A stretch of DNA of 64,000 nucleotides, taken from contig NZ_VTSR01000032.1 in NCBI RefSeq assembly GCF_008329715.1, positions 558,001-622,000 on the forward strand, given 5' to 3'. The notes beneath the pieces were generated by a model. That model saw only the letters and a program-made list of their open reading frames with translations. It had not been told where the DNA came from and ran no database searches. Shown here piece after piece: positions 52,541 to 61,892 of this stretch. Positions within the stretch are counted from its first letter, which is position 1. The number at the start of each line of letters is the position of its first letter. The DNA comes from Gimesia chilikensis. GTDB taxonomy: Bacteria > Planctomycetota > Planctomycetia > Planctomycetales > Planctomycetaceae. The position numbers and the translations under genes were made by a program.

Positions 52541-54079
52541 ATGGCAGACAAGAAGATAGACCGCCGCGATTTTGGGAAATATCTGGCCGGTGGAACTGCC
52601 GCCTTTCTGACAGGGACAGCCAATGCGGCTGACAAACAACCCCTGGTCGATGGCGTGACGCGTCCCTCAAATACGCTGATTCTGGATGGAGGCGGGCAAT
52701 CGGTCTGGAATTCCACCGCGCAACATGTTCGTACTCGCGGTTGGGTTTCCCCAGACGGGAAGGTGTTTCACGAAGCCGCCCGGAATATTCCCATCCAGGA
52801 AGAAGACGATGTGATTGTCTGTGGTGGTGGCCCGGCTGGTTTTGCCGCCGCCCTGGCAGCAGCACGCAGCGGAGCCAAAACGCGACTGCTGGAAGTGAAT
52901 GGTTGTGTGGGAGGTGTCTGGACCGCTGGTGCGTTGACGCTGATTATCGATGCTCAGAAGAAGCCGGGCATCATGCATGAGATTCTGGAAAAACTCGAAG
53001 AACGTGATGCAAGCAACGTCTTAAATAACGGGTCGGTCGCCTACGACACCGAAAAAACCAAGCTCCTGCTCGAAGACATGCTGCTGGAAGCGGGAGTCAA
53101 GATTCAGCTGCATACCCGCGTGGTTGGGGCTGTGACAGACATCAACAATCGTCTGTCGGTAATTGTCACTGAATCGAAGTCGGGTCGACAGGCCTGGCGG
53201 GCGAAGTCATTCATTGACTGTACCGGTGACGGTGATATGGCAGCTCAGGCCGGCTGTGGCTATGAGTTCGGGCAGCCCGGTACCGGGCTCACCCAGCCGA
53301 TGAGTCTGATGGTATTGCTGACCGGCGTAACGACAGACGGGATTGCCCAGTTTGTCCGCGGCGATGCAGAACCCCGCAAACTGGGGAATCCCAAGAAGAA
53401 TCTGCTGGCAGAGTTTCAGCGGGCTGGTGTGGATCCCTCTTATGGTGGACCGACAATTTTCCGGGTGCGGGACGGCCTGTTTGCGATGATGGCCAACCAC
53501 GAATATGGAACACTTTCGATCGATGCTGCTCACGTTACCGACGCAACCCTGCAGGCGCGTCGAGAAGTACACAAGCTGGTTAACAGTCTCAAGAAGTTGG
53601 GGGATCCCTGGACAAACCTTGAGATTATCGCGACGGCAGAACAGATCGGAACGCGCGAAGGACGTCGCATTCTGGGACGTTACTATGTTTCGAGTGAAGA
53701 TCTGAAAAACGGTGCCCGCTTTGATGACGCAATCTGTCATGTCCGATTTGGGATCGACGTGCATTCCACCAACCCGGGTAAAACTAAGGCGATTGAAAAG
53801 AAACCATTCAAATCAAAACCCTACGACATTCCGTTACGGGCTCTGATCGCCCGGGATGTCAACGGCCTGATGATGGCTGGACGCTGCATCAGCGGTGACT
53901 TTATCGCGCACAGCAGTTACCGGGTCACCGGGAATGCGGTCGCGATGGGAGAAGCAGCCGGAGTCGCTTCAGCAGTGGCGGCGACTTCAGACAAAATGCC
54001 TCACGAGGTCCCCTTCTCTGCCGTTTCCAAACAGCTGGCACAGATCCGCGGGGAAGATCAGCAGCAGGTAAAAAGCTAG
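52541..54079 (+). CDS. Exported FAD-dependent oxidoreductase
   Basis: The 512-aa protein starts with a Tat-like signal (DRRDFGKYLAGGTAAFLTG then ANAAD). Residues about 85-130 form the FAD Rossmann loop (DVIVCGGGPAGFAAALAAAR, LLEVNGCVGGVWTAGALTL). KSFIDCTGDGDMAAQAGC and a C-terminal FAD motif (ARDVNGLMMAGRCISGDFI, SYRVTGNAVAMGEAAG) complete the FAD_oxidored type common in planctomycetes. Substrate unknown; partners may be cytochrome-like electron acceptors. GAGGAGCCTGAC precedes the ATG. The DRR variant of the twin-arginine motif is acceptable for Tat export. Confidence 0.85.
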   Translation: MADKKIDRRDFGKYLAGGTAAFLTGTANAADKQPLVDGVTRPSNTLILDGGGQSVWNSTAQHVRTRGWVSPDGKVFHEAARNIPIQEEDDVIVCGGGPAGFAAALAAARSGAKTRLLEVNGCVGGVWTAGALTLIIDAQKKPGIMHEILEKLEERDASNVLNNGSVAYDTEKTKLLLEDMLLEAGVKIQLHTRVVGAVTDINNRLSVIVTESKSGRQAWRAKSFIDCTGDGDMAAQAGCGYEFGQPGTGLTQPMSLMVLLTGVTTDGIAQFVRGDAEPRKLGNPKKNLLAEFQRAGVDPSYGGPTIFRVRDGLFAMMANHEYGTLSIDAAHVTDATLQARREVHKLVNSLKKLGDPWTNLEIIATAEQIGTREGRRILGRYYVSSEDLKNGARFDDAICHVRFGIDVHSTNPGKTKAIEKKPFKSKPYDIPLRALIARDVNGLMMAGRCISGDFIAHSSYRVTGNAVAMGEAAGVASAVAATSDKMPHEVPFSAVSKQLAQIRGEDQQQVKS

Positions 54080-54131
54080 TAGCTAAGCGAGCTTTCGTAG
54101 AGTACCTGAGTCTGTCAACGAAGTAGAGCAA

Positions 54132-54202
54132 AGCGGCTGAAGGGAATCGAACCCTCGTCACCAGCTTGGGAAGCTGGGGTAATACCATTATACGACAGCC
54201 GC
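54132..54202 (-). tRNA. tRNA-Gly (anticodon CCC)
   Basis: On the minus strand the cloverleaf is complete: 7-base-pair acceptor (GCGGCTG/CAGCCGC), D-arm with TAATGGTA, anticodon stem CCAGC/GCTGG around loop TTCCCAA, and T-arm AGGG-TTCGATT-CCCT. The discriminator is U, as normal for tRNA-Gly. CCA is not encoded. Confidence 0.95.
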
Positions 54203-54341
54203 GAATTCAAGATTATGACAGACTAAACGGGAGTGAGGTTCGGGTCAAGCATCCGGATGATTGAGGCTCCGGTATTCCTGAATTTCCCAGCCACAGGTTC
54301 CGAAAACAGGGCTTTTGACGGCGGCCTGCATTCAGCCTCTG

Positions 54342-57300
54342 TTACAACGGAGAGTCCAGCAGATTCTCCAGTCCCCGGGTTGGGTTCTGGTAATCAATTT
54401 CCACGGCACTGTGCATCCCCTGCAGGATAATCTTCCGTAAACGCGGGTCGATCTGCATCTGCAAAATCGTATCCTTGAGGATGTTATCTTTGAAGCCAAT
54501 GGTCTTGCCTGTCCGAGCGTCAAGAATTTCGAACAGGAAGGAATAACTCCGGGTCCGGGATTCCGTACGGATCTTGCTCATGAAGATCAGGAAAGGCAAC
54601 TCATACTGAGAAGTATCGATCCACGAGCGTTTAGGCAGATTGCGGTTCCAGAGGATATTGCCGGACTGCTTGTCGATACTCAGTAGATCATTATCGATGT
54701 GCACGACATTCAGGAATGAGTCACTGATGAAGAAATCATTCTGCGGTGTGCGACGACGCGGCGTGGTGTAAGAGAAATTGAAGTAATAGCGTCCGTGGTC
54801 GGAAAACCCGATGAACTTGTTGAGGTTTTTGAGATATTCATCAGGGATCTCAGTCTCGATCATGGTCTCGCCTGTTTCCACATTCAGAACTCGCAGCCGG
54901 TTCGGAGGCAGCAGAATCGCCAGCTCGGTATCGGAGATCTGAGTAGAGAAACCGGAGTTGTCCACCGGCTCATCGAGAAGCAGTCGATCAGTCAACGGAT
55001 CCCAGAGGCGGACTCGCTTTTCGGTCGTGGAAGTCGTTTCATAAAACAGCTTGCGACCAAATACGTGTCGAATGCGGCTGTTGAGCTCAAGTTCTCCCTG
55101 GCGAATCCGTTCTCCGGTGATGGCGCTGTAAACATCGTAATTCGTTCGGTTGATACTGAAAGCGACGATCGCTTCCTGATCTCCGACAAGCCCCTTGCTG
55201 GAATCACTGAGGAAGCCGGATTTGGAAGGAATGTTCTTCCGTTCCCAGAGCACTTTTCCATTCGCAGGATTCAGACCGAACAGACGGTTGCCCCACTGAA
55301 AGACACAGACGCGAGGTCCGGAGGGACCGACATAAAACAGCGATTGTGAGTTATTCAGATCATCGAATTCGGTAGTCCAGAGGGGCTCTGAAACATCATC
55401 TTCCAGCTGTAGCAGTGAAACACCATGAATTTTATGACTACTTCCCAGGGGAATAAAATGACCCACACGCGTATTTCGCGAATGATAGGGATAGGAAATC
55501 CGGTCAGAGACTTTTACCTGGCCGATCGATTGACCGGCGTGCCGATTAACCACGGTCAGCAGGGATCCCTGTTTCAATAACAACTGTGAGATCTCTGGTG
55601 GCGGCAGAAACTTTCGTTCATAGTTTCTGTAGGTAGCCGCGATTTGCGGCGCGGGGGCAGCGACGTCACTTTGACGAATATTAACCCGGGTTACGTTATC
55701 TCTCGAAGGTTGCATGGCCTGATAGATCGACCAGGCAGCAGACCCTCGGTCATAACGCGCGACATATTCTGCTCCGGTCTGTCCATTCTCCAGCGGGATG
55801 TTCGCATACTTTTCATTGAGCTCTTTCAGGAGTCCCGCCGCCTCATGAGGCAGACCAACTGCTTCCCAAAGCTCAAGCAACTGCCGGGCCGCTTCCGCGG
55901 CAACATGGGGATTCGCATCGGCATGGTTCTGCATCAGTAGAAATTCCGCCTGTTGAATCTGTCCGGACTGCATCATTTTTTGGGCCAGTGTACTCCGTAC
56001 TGCTACTGCCTGTGACCAGCTGCCGTAGGTGTCGAGAAAAGCCTGCAGTTCTGAGATGTTTGCTCCCTGTAAAGCTGTCTGTTGATCTTCGACAATAATG
56101 GAGTTCAGTGTTGCCTGGTCATTCTGATCTGCCTTGTCTGCGATCCGCTGCATCAGCCCCGCGATCAGGCTTTGTACGGTGACCAGATGATGTGTGTCTC
56201 CCGCCATGGCCAGTGGCTGATTGACCTCAATTTTTTTGAAGTCCTCAGCGACCTGCATCAGTCCATGGTAATCCTCCTGTTCCAGCAGATACTTCGACTT
56301 ACGAGACAGGAAGCGTCCCCGTTCCAGAGGTGTCTGGGCCAGCGACTCCAGCTTGCCCAGGAGTTCCGCTTCACTCTGACCACCACGATTGAGTTCCGCA
56401 TAGAGCAGTTCCCGCAACAGGGCCGTGGAACGATTCTGGATGTCTGGGACTGCCTGGTTGGATAGAAGAGACTCCAGGCGATGCTGGGCGCCGGTCAGGT
56501 TCCCCAGAGCGAGTTCGAGTTCGGCTTTGAGCAGTTGGTCGATCTGTTTCTGTTGAGGAGATAGCGACTGCTGATTGTCAGGCAGGCTGGCCAGCATCGC
56601 TTCGGCCTGGGGGAACGCATCAATCTGCCAGAGACCCAGTGAAATAATCCGCCCACGATGGGCGATGATATTTCCGGGAGCCCAGTCATACTGTTTCTGC
56701 TCCGAAGGAGATGGCTCCCCATTTCGCTTGACGACCTCATATGCATAGGCTGCGCCCTCTTGCAGGTCCTGTTTAAACTCGTGGTTCAAGATACTTGAAA
56801 TCTGATTCGTATTGCTGAGGGAGAAGCCCGATTCCTTTCCGGTCGGAACATGGATTTTGAGCACATGCCCTGCTCTGGTCGGCAGCAGGTAGTTCTCCTG
56901 AGAAAGAAAACCGATGCCGGAAACTGGTCCTACCTGCAGATGCCAGAGCTCTCGACCATCCTCGATATGCCGACCGCGGCAGTAGTCAGCCCCGAGCACC
57001 AGCACAGTCTCATCGACTACGGCAGCGATCAGTTCGCCATCCTCGCGATTGACTTCTTCCCACAGGGGGAGTCCTGTTTGCAGGTCAATACAGTGAATGT
57101 AGGGGGAGCCACTGGGAAGGTAGAAGACACGGTTGCCGGAGATCACCGGGGCGCTTGTGAGTCCGGGGTGTCCGAAACTCACCGGGCGATAATAGCGTTT
57201 CTGAGCGATCCGTCGGGAGTTATCCCCTTCACCGTAATAATAGCTCCAGAGCAGGTCGCCGTTTGTAGCATCCAACGCGACTACGGTATCGATCTGTGTT

Positions 57301-59030
57301 GTACAGACAATGATCCCCTCGCTAGAGGCCAGCGGTGCCTGTTGCCATGAACGTTCACGATCTGAATAAATCGGCTGATCGACGTAAGCCAGCCCCTGTT
57401 TCCAGAAAATCGAGCCGTCGTGTGGATTGATACAGAGCACAGAGAGCTGGCTGTTATGCTCGGCGATCGCATACAGATAGTTTCCAACCGGTAGCGGCGC
57501 ACCGAGGAAATAATAGCCGGAAATGCTCCACAGTGGTTTCACCGGAAACGTGGTTTCTGGTTGAGGATCTTCTGAGGGGGCCCGAATTGCAGTTAACCCA
57601 TCGGCTGCAGTCGGCTTTCGTTTGACGGGGAGTGCTACCAGTCGATTACCCTTTTGTGAGACCAGGGGGAAATGTGTCGTATTGCGACGCAGTCCCAGGT
57701 TTCTCTCGACTGGAGGGAGTTGGTCGGGAATGTAGTCCACGGCAAAAACTGCCTGACCGTTGCTGGAAAGCGTGCCGTAAATCGAGTTACAGGCGTAGAA
57801 TTTCTCCAGCGACAGATTTTGTGAATACGCGGCATGACCGGGCGTGCGTTCGTCGACCTGATCGATCAACTGGTTGAGGCTGCCGGCGCTCTGAAACAAC
57901 CAGGCAGTCTCACCTGAATCGATATCAACGGCTCTAACCCCTTTAAAATCACGATAGATAATCAGATTATCGACCGCAATCGGAACATTCGCGACAGCGG
58001 TCGACTGGTTCTCACGCTGCTGCTTTCGCTCCCAGTTAATCAGATACTCGAGTGCACGATATTTTTCAGTTCGCGCAATCGGTTGGCTCCAGTTGGCCTT
58101 AAAGTAAGGAACGCTCGATTCAACAGACTGGTTTCGTTGCGAGTTCCCCTGGGAGATCAACCAGCCACGATCGGCGGGTCTGCGTGGACTGTTTTGCAGG
58201 TTCAGAGCGAGTCGTTCCATCGCCTGCGGTAAGCGGTATGTCACGCCGCCCAGAGTAACCTCAGCTTTACTTTTACGGGACAGAATTCGAGTGACCTTTT
58301 TCGGTTGGTCTGATTGCTGGTAAGCGACTGCTGCTTTGAGAAAGTGAACTGGTTTCATGCGGGACTGATGGATGCGGCTCTCCAGAAGCAGATCCCAGTA
58401 GCGTGAAGCAAACTCGAAATTTCCCTGCTCCAGATGCCGGGTCCCCAGATAATCGATGGCTTCAAATCCGGCCCGGAGGGGATAAAAGCGTAAGGCGACC
58501 TGTTCAAAGAGGCGCAGATCGTCTGACTCTCGTGCCTCTTCCAGCATCCCATTGGCCTGAGGACCTGAGATACGTTCATAATCGGCGAGGTCCCGGGGAT
58601 TGGCAGTGGAAAGCAGTTCCCGAGTCCGTTTACGAAAATTGAACGGGTGTTTCGCATCATCGGGCCAGAAAAAATAGTCTTCCTGATGGTCGAGCAGCTT
58701 TTCCAGTTGCAGGGCTCCCTCGGTGAATTCCCGTTCGTTGAATTTCTGTTCTGCACGTTCGAACTGCGTCCGCAGACTTCGATTTCGGTAGATCCGGTGA
58801 ATCAAGGCTTCCCGATCTTCGGAGATTGCGTCGGGGTCAGGTTCGCTTTGTTCAGGAACGGCCTGTTCAGGAGGATCCAGAAACGCCAGCAGGAGCTGTC
58901 GGGCTGGTTCATCTTGTGAGAGAAGATACGTACAAGGCCCGATCAACAGGAGGGCGACTGCTGAAAGCAGTCTGGCAGTGACACTCTTCAGGGGAGAACG
59001 CCCTGAGAATGGAGGATTGATTCGTTTCAT
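54342..59030 (-). CDS. Giant secreted PQQ-type beta-propeller and TPR protein (1562 aa)
   Basis: The protein has an N-terminal hydrophobic signal or anchor (RLLSAVALLLIGPCTYLLSQ), a helical TPR-like region to about residue 300, then a PQQ/BamB-type propeller (blades ending in DSGETAWLF, DGSIFWKQGL, NGDLLWSYYY, TGLPLWEEV). A second helical stretch follows (residues about 800-1120; LEALQxAE-like repeats such as GNLTGAQHRLESLL), and a C-terminal propeller (NGKVLWERK, SGNILWNRNL). AGGAG stands ten bases before the ATG at 59030. Such proteins may scaffold envelope complexes or bind quinone; none is characterised. Confidence 0.85.
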   Translation of the reverse strand: MKRINPPFSGRSPLKSVTARLLSAVALLLIGPCTYLLSQDEPARQLLLAFLDPPEQAVPEQSEPDPDAISEDREALIHRIYRNRSLRTQFERAEQKFNEREFTEGALQLEKLLDHQEDYFFWPDDAKHPFNFRKRTRELLSTANPRDLADYERISGPQANGMLEEARESDDLRLFEQVALRFYPLRAGFEAIDYLGTRHLEQGNFEFASRYWDLLLESRIHQSRMKPVHFLKAAVAYQQSDQPKKVTRILSRKSKAEVTLGGVTYRLPQAMERLALNLQNSPRRPADRGWLISQGNSQRNQSVESSVPYFKANWSQPIARTEKYRALEYLINWERKQQRENQSTAVANVPIAVDNLIIYRDFKGVRAVDIDSGETAWLFQSAGSLNQLIDQVDERTPGHAAYSQNLSLEKFYACNSIYGTLSSNGQAVFAVDYIPDQLPPVERNLGLRRNTTHFPLVSQKGNRLVALPVKRKPTAADGLTAIRAPSEDPQPETTFPVKPLWSISGYYFLGAPLPVGNYLYAIAEHNSQLSVLCINPHDGSIFWKQGLAYVDQPIYSDRERSWQQAPLASSEGIIVCTTQIDTVVALDATNGDLLWSYYYGEGDNSRRIAQKRYYRPVSFGHPGLTSAPVISGNRVFYLPSGSPYIHCIDLQTGLPLWEEVNREDGELIAAVVDETVLVLGADYCRGRHIEDGRELWHLQVGPVSGIGFLSQENYLLPTRAGHVLKIHVPTGKESGFSLSNTNQISSILNHEFKQDLQEGAAYAYEVVKRNGEPSPSEQKQYDWAPGNIIAHRGRIISLGLWQIDAFPQAEAMLASLPDNQQSLSPQQKQIDQLLKAELELALGNLTGAQHRLESLLSNQAVPDIQNRSTALLRELLYAELNRGGQSEAELLGKLESLAQTPLERGRFLSRKSKYLLEQEDYHGLMQVAEDFKKIEVNQPLAMAGDTHHLVTVQSLIAGLMQRIADKADQNDQATLNSIIVEDQQTALQGANISELQAFLDTYGSWSQAVAVRSTLAQKMMQSGQIQQAEFLLMQNHADANPHVAAEAARQLLELWEAVGLPHEAAGLLKELNEKYANIPLENGQTGAEYVARYDRGSAAWSIYQAMQPSRDNVTRVNIRQSDVAAPAPQIAATYRNYERKFLPPPEISQLLLKQGSLLTVVNRHAGQSIGQVKVSDRISYPYHSRNTRVGHFIPLGSSHKIHGVSLLQLEDDVSEPLWTTEFDDLNNSQSLFYVGPSGPRVCVFQWGNRLFGLNPANGKVLWERKNIPSKSGFLSDSSKGLVGDQEAIVAFSINRTNYDVYSAITGERIRQGELELNSRIRHVFGRKLFYETTSTTEKRVRLWDPLTDRLLLDEPVDNSGFSTQISDTELAILLPPNRLRVLNVETGETMIETEIPDEYLKNLNKFIGFSDHGRYYFNFSYTTPRRRTPQNDFFISDSFLNVVHIDNDLLSIDKQSGNILWNRNLPKRSWIDTSQYELPFLIFMSKIRTESRTRSYSFLFEILDARTGKTIGFKDNILKDTILQMQIDPRLRKIILQGMHSAVEIDYQNPTRGLENLLDSPL

Positions 59031-59339
59031 CCTGCAAATTCTCCTCGGGGGCAAAAACAGATGCCAGTGTCAAAGCGCGTCTGTGATTACAGATGACACC
59101 ATTATAGCACAATCCTTTGAGTTACAGACAGACTACTTTCGAGGGTGTCGCCTCAGATTGCGGAAGAAAATGAACACAAATCACTGCGAGGGAAATAACT
59201 TAGGTTAGTTTATTGTTGAATTGACATTCATTTATGGAATGATTGAGAATAGAATGAATTGAACTGTGAGTTACTATGACATCTGGAAAATGCTGAGATC
59301 ATTCCATGATCACGCCAATGTCGGGAGAGAGAAATCTAA
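59031..59339. other. Intergenic region, 309 bases, between divergent genes
   Basis: No gene is seen. It is AT-rich, holds the promoters of the PQQ-propeller gene and the PSD1 gene, and ends in GGGAGAGAG, the ribosome site of the latter. Confidence 0.4.
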
Positions 59340-61823
59340 ATGCCGGAATCCAGTCGCTTGAGAAACAGACCATGTTCAATAAAGTTACTCCTCTGGGGGA
59401 TTCTCCTCAGTTTCACTTTGGGCTTCACTGCAGAAGTCGATGCAGAAACGAAGACCACTCCTGCTAAGTCCCCTTCACAGCCTCCCGTGGATTTTACCCA
59501 GGAGATCCAACCACTGCTGGCAAAGCACTGTTACTCTTGCCATGGTCCTGATGTACAGGAAGGGGGGCTGCGGCTGGATCAGAGTGATGAAGCGTTCAAA
59601 AAACTGGAATCGGAAGCAACGGCAATTGTTCCCCGCCACCCTGAACAGAGTGAACTCATTGCCCGGATTTCCCCCCGGGATGATGGACTGCAGATGCCCC
59701 CGGAAGGAGAGCAGCTCAAGCCGGCCCAGGTGGAACTGCTTAAGAACTGGATCTCCCAGGGCGCGGAATGGAAAAAGCACTGGGCCTTTGAGCCTCCCCG
59801 GAAGCAGGCACCACCCGCCACCCAGAACCAGGCATGGGTTCAAAATCCAATTGATGCGTTCATCCTGAGAAAACTGGAGCAAAAGGGGCTCTCCCCTGCA
59901 CCACCCGCAGATCGGGTCGCACTGATTCGTCGGGCATACTTTGATCTGACCGGTCTACCTCCCACTCCCGAGGAAGTCGATCAGTTTGTAAACAATCATG
60001 CCCCAGATGCCTACGAAAAATTGCTTGACCGCCTGCTGGCTTCACCTCATTACGGAGAACGCTGGGCGCGTCACTGGCTGGACCTGGTACGCTATGCTGA
60101 TACCAACAGTTATGAACGGGATGGTAACAAACCCAACGCCTGGCGTTTTCGGGACTATGTCATCCGCTCCCTGAACGAAGACAAACCCTACGACCAGTTC
60201 ATTAAAGAACAACTGGCGGGGGACGAACTGGATCAAGTGACTAATGATTCCATTATCGCCACAGGCTATTATCGACTGGGGCTCTGGGATGATGAACCGG
60301 CCGACCCGCTGTTGAGTTACTACAATGAGCTGGATGATATCGTCACCACAACCAGTCAGGTGTTCCTCGGGCTGACACTGAACTGTGCCCGCTGTCACGA
60401 ACATAAAATCGATCCGATTCCCCATGAAGACTATTACCGCTTTATGGCGTTTTTCCATGGTCTGAACTCATACGGAATCCGCTCCGATCAACTCTCTTTT
60501 AATCAAACCGATATCACGGGGACGAAGCTGGCAATCCGCTATGCAGAGCTGGATGAAAAACAGGGCGAGCTGAAGCAGAAAATGCGCGCGATTGAAGAGA
60601 CTGGCATAAAAAAGATGTCAGGTGTCGATCAGCGTCGTTCCGAGACCCGGGAGCGCAAAAAGTTACTGGAAGAAAAACTGGTGCAGTTCCTGGAGCCTGC
60701 TCAGATGCAGGACTATCAGAAGATGCAGTCTGAAATGCAGGAACTGTATGCGGAACGAAAAAAACTGCCTCCCCGCAAGATGGCACTCAGCGTCAGACGC
60801 AGCCTCAAGGAACCCCGGGAAACGTTCGTTCTACTGCGTGGAAATCCGCACGTGAAAGGGGATCCCGTTCAGCCTGGTTTTCCAGAGATCTTCGGTGGTG
60901 AGCAGGCGACAATTCCCCAACCCTCGGCGGAGCAGAAAACCTCCGGTCGCAGACGCGTACTGGCAGAGTGGATCGCTGATCAGGATAACTTGCTGACATC
61001 GCGGGTCATCGTGAACCGGATCTGGCAGCATCACTTTGGTCGAGGAATCGTGCAGTCACCCAATAACTTCGGACAGCTGGGGGTCCCACCGACACATCCA
61101 GAGCTGTTGGACTGGCTCGCCCTGAAATTTAACGATCAGGAACAGCGGTTCAAAGCCTTGCACAAGCTGATCATGCTGTCGAATACCTATCAGATGTCCT
61201 CTCAATTCTCCGAAGAAGCGGCTGCCGTAGACCCGGCCAATGATCTGTTCTGGCGGTTTAATATGCGACGATTGAGTGCTGAGGAAGTTCGCGACAGTAT
61301 CCTGGCGGTCAATGGTCGCTTGAATTCTAAAATGTATGGTCCGGGCTTTTACCCACTGATTTCTAAAGAGGTCATGCAGGGACAGTCTAAACCGGGGCAT
61401 GGCTGGGGGAATTCCTCAGAGGAAGAACGGGCGCGACGGAGTATCTATATTTTCGTCAAACGTTCGCTGCTGACTCCCCTGCTCTTCAATTTTGACTTTG
61501 CCGACACAGACAGCAGCTGTGCTGTGCGATTCGTGACGACCCAGCCGGCACAGGCTCTGGGGATGATTAACGGTGCATTCGTTAATAGTCAGGCAGAACA
61601 CCTGACCGAACGGCTGCTCAAGGATGCGGGACCGGAATACCCGGCATTCGTAGCACGGGCAATTCGCCTGGCTTATGGTCGTCAGCCCCAGCCCGGTGAG
61701 GTGGACTCGGGAGTTCAACTCATTAAGAGTCTGATTGACAAACACCAGTTATCTGAGAGACAGGCCCGGGACTATTTCTGCCTGACGATCTTAAACCGGA
61801 ATGAGTTTGTTTATCTCGATTAA
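59340..61823 (+). CDS. PSD1/PSCyt1 planctomycete protein (cytochrome C, DUF1549, DUF1553)
   Basis: The 827-aa protein has a signal peptide (LLLWGILLSFTLGFTAEVDA), a PSCyt1 haem-binding domain with CYSCHG (Cys64, Cys67, His68) and QSELIARISP, then DUF1549 (PIDAFILRKLEQKGLSPAPP to GLTLNCARCHEHKIDPIPHE, which has a second CxxCH), and DUF1553 (ADQDNLLTSRVIVNRIWQHH to FCLTILNRNEFVY). The family is a hallmark of planctomycetes and pairs with DUF1501 genes, as here 69 bases downstream. A role in periplasmic electron transfer or polysaccharide use is proposed in the literature; not proved. Confidence 0.95.
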   Translation: MPESSRLRNRPCSIKLLLWGILLSFTLGFTAEVDAETKTTPAKSPSQPPVDFTQEIQPLLAKHCYSCHGPDVQEGGLRLDQSDEAFKKLESEATAIVPRHPEQSELIARISPRDDGLQMPPEGEQLKPAQVELLKNWISQGAEWKKHWAFEPPRKQAPPATQNQAWVQNPIDAFILRKLEQKGLSPAPPADRVALIRRAYFDLTGLPPTPEEVDQFVNNHAPDAYEKLLDRLLASPHYGERWARHWLDLVRYADTNSYERDGNKPNAWRFRDYVIRSLNEDKPYDQFIKEQLAGDELDQVTNDSIIATGYYRLGLWDDEPADPLLSYYNELDDIVTTTSQVFLGLTLNCARCHEHKIDPIPHEDYYRFMAFFHGLNSYGIRSDQLSFNQTDITGTKLAIRYAELDEKQGELKQKMRAIEETGIKKMSGVDQRRSETRERKKLLEEKLVQFLEPAQMQDYQKMQSEMQELYAERKKLPPRKMALSVRRSLKEPRETFVLLRGNPHVKGDPVQPGFPEIFGGEQATIPQPSAEQKTSGRRRVLAEWIADQDNLLTSRVIVNRIWQHHFGRGIVQSPNNFGQLGVPPTHPELLDWLALKFNDQEQRFKALHKLIMLSNTYQMSSQFSEEAAAVDPANDLFWRFNMRRLSAEEVRDSILAVNGRLNSKMYGPGFYPLISKEVMQGQSKPGHGWGNSSEEERARRSIYIFVKRSLLTPLLFNFDFADTDSSCAVRFVTTQPAQALGMINGAFVNSQAEHLTERLLKDAGPEYPAFVARAIRLAYGRQPQPGEVDSGVQLIKSLIDKHQLSERQARDYFCLTILNRNEFVYLD

Positions 61824-61892
61824 GATATTTTAATATTACGATATTGATATAACGGGTTTGAGAGAGCCTGAGAGCGTATAAAGGATCAGGAT

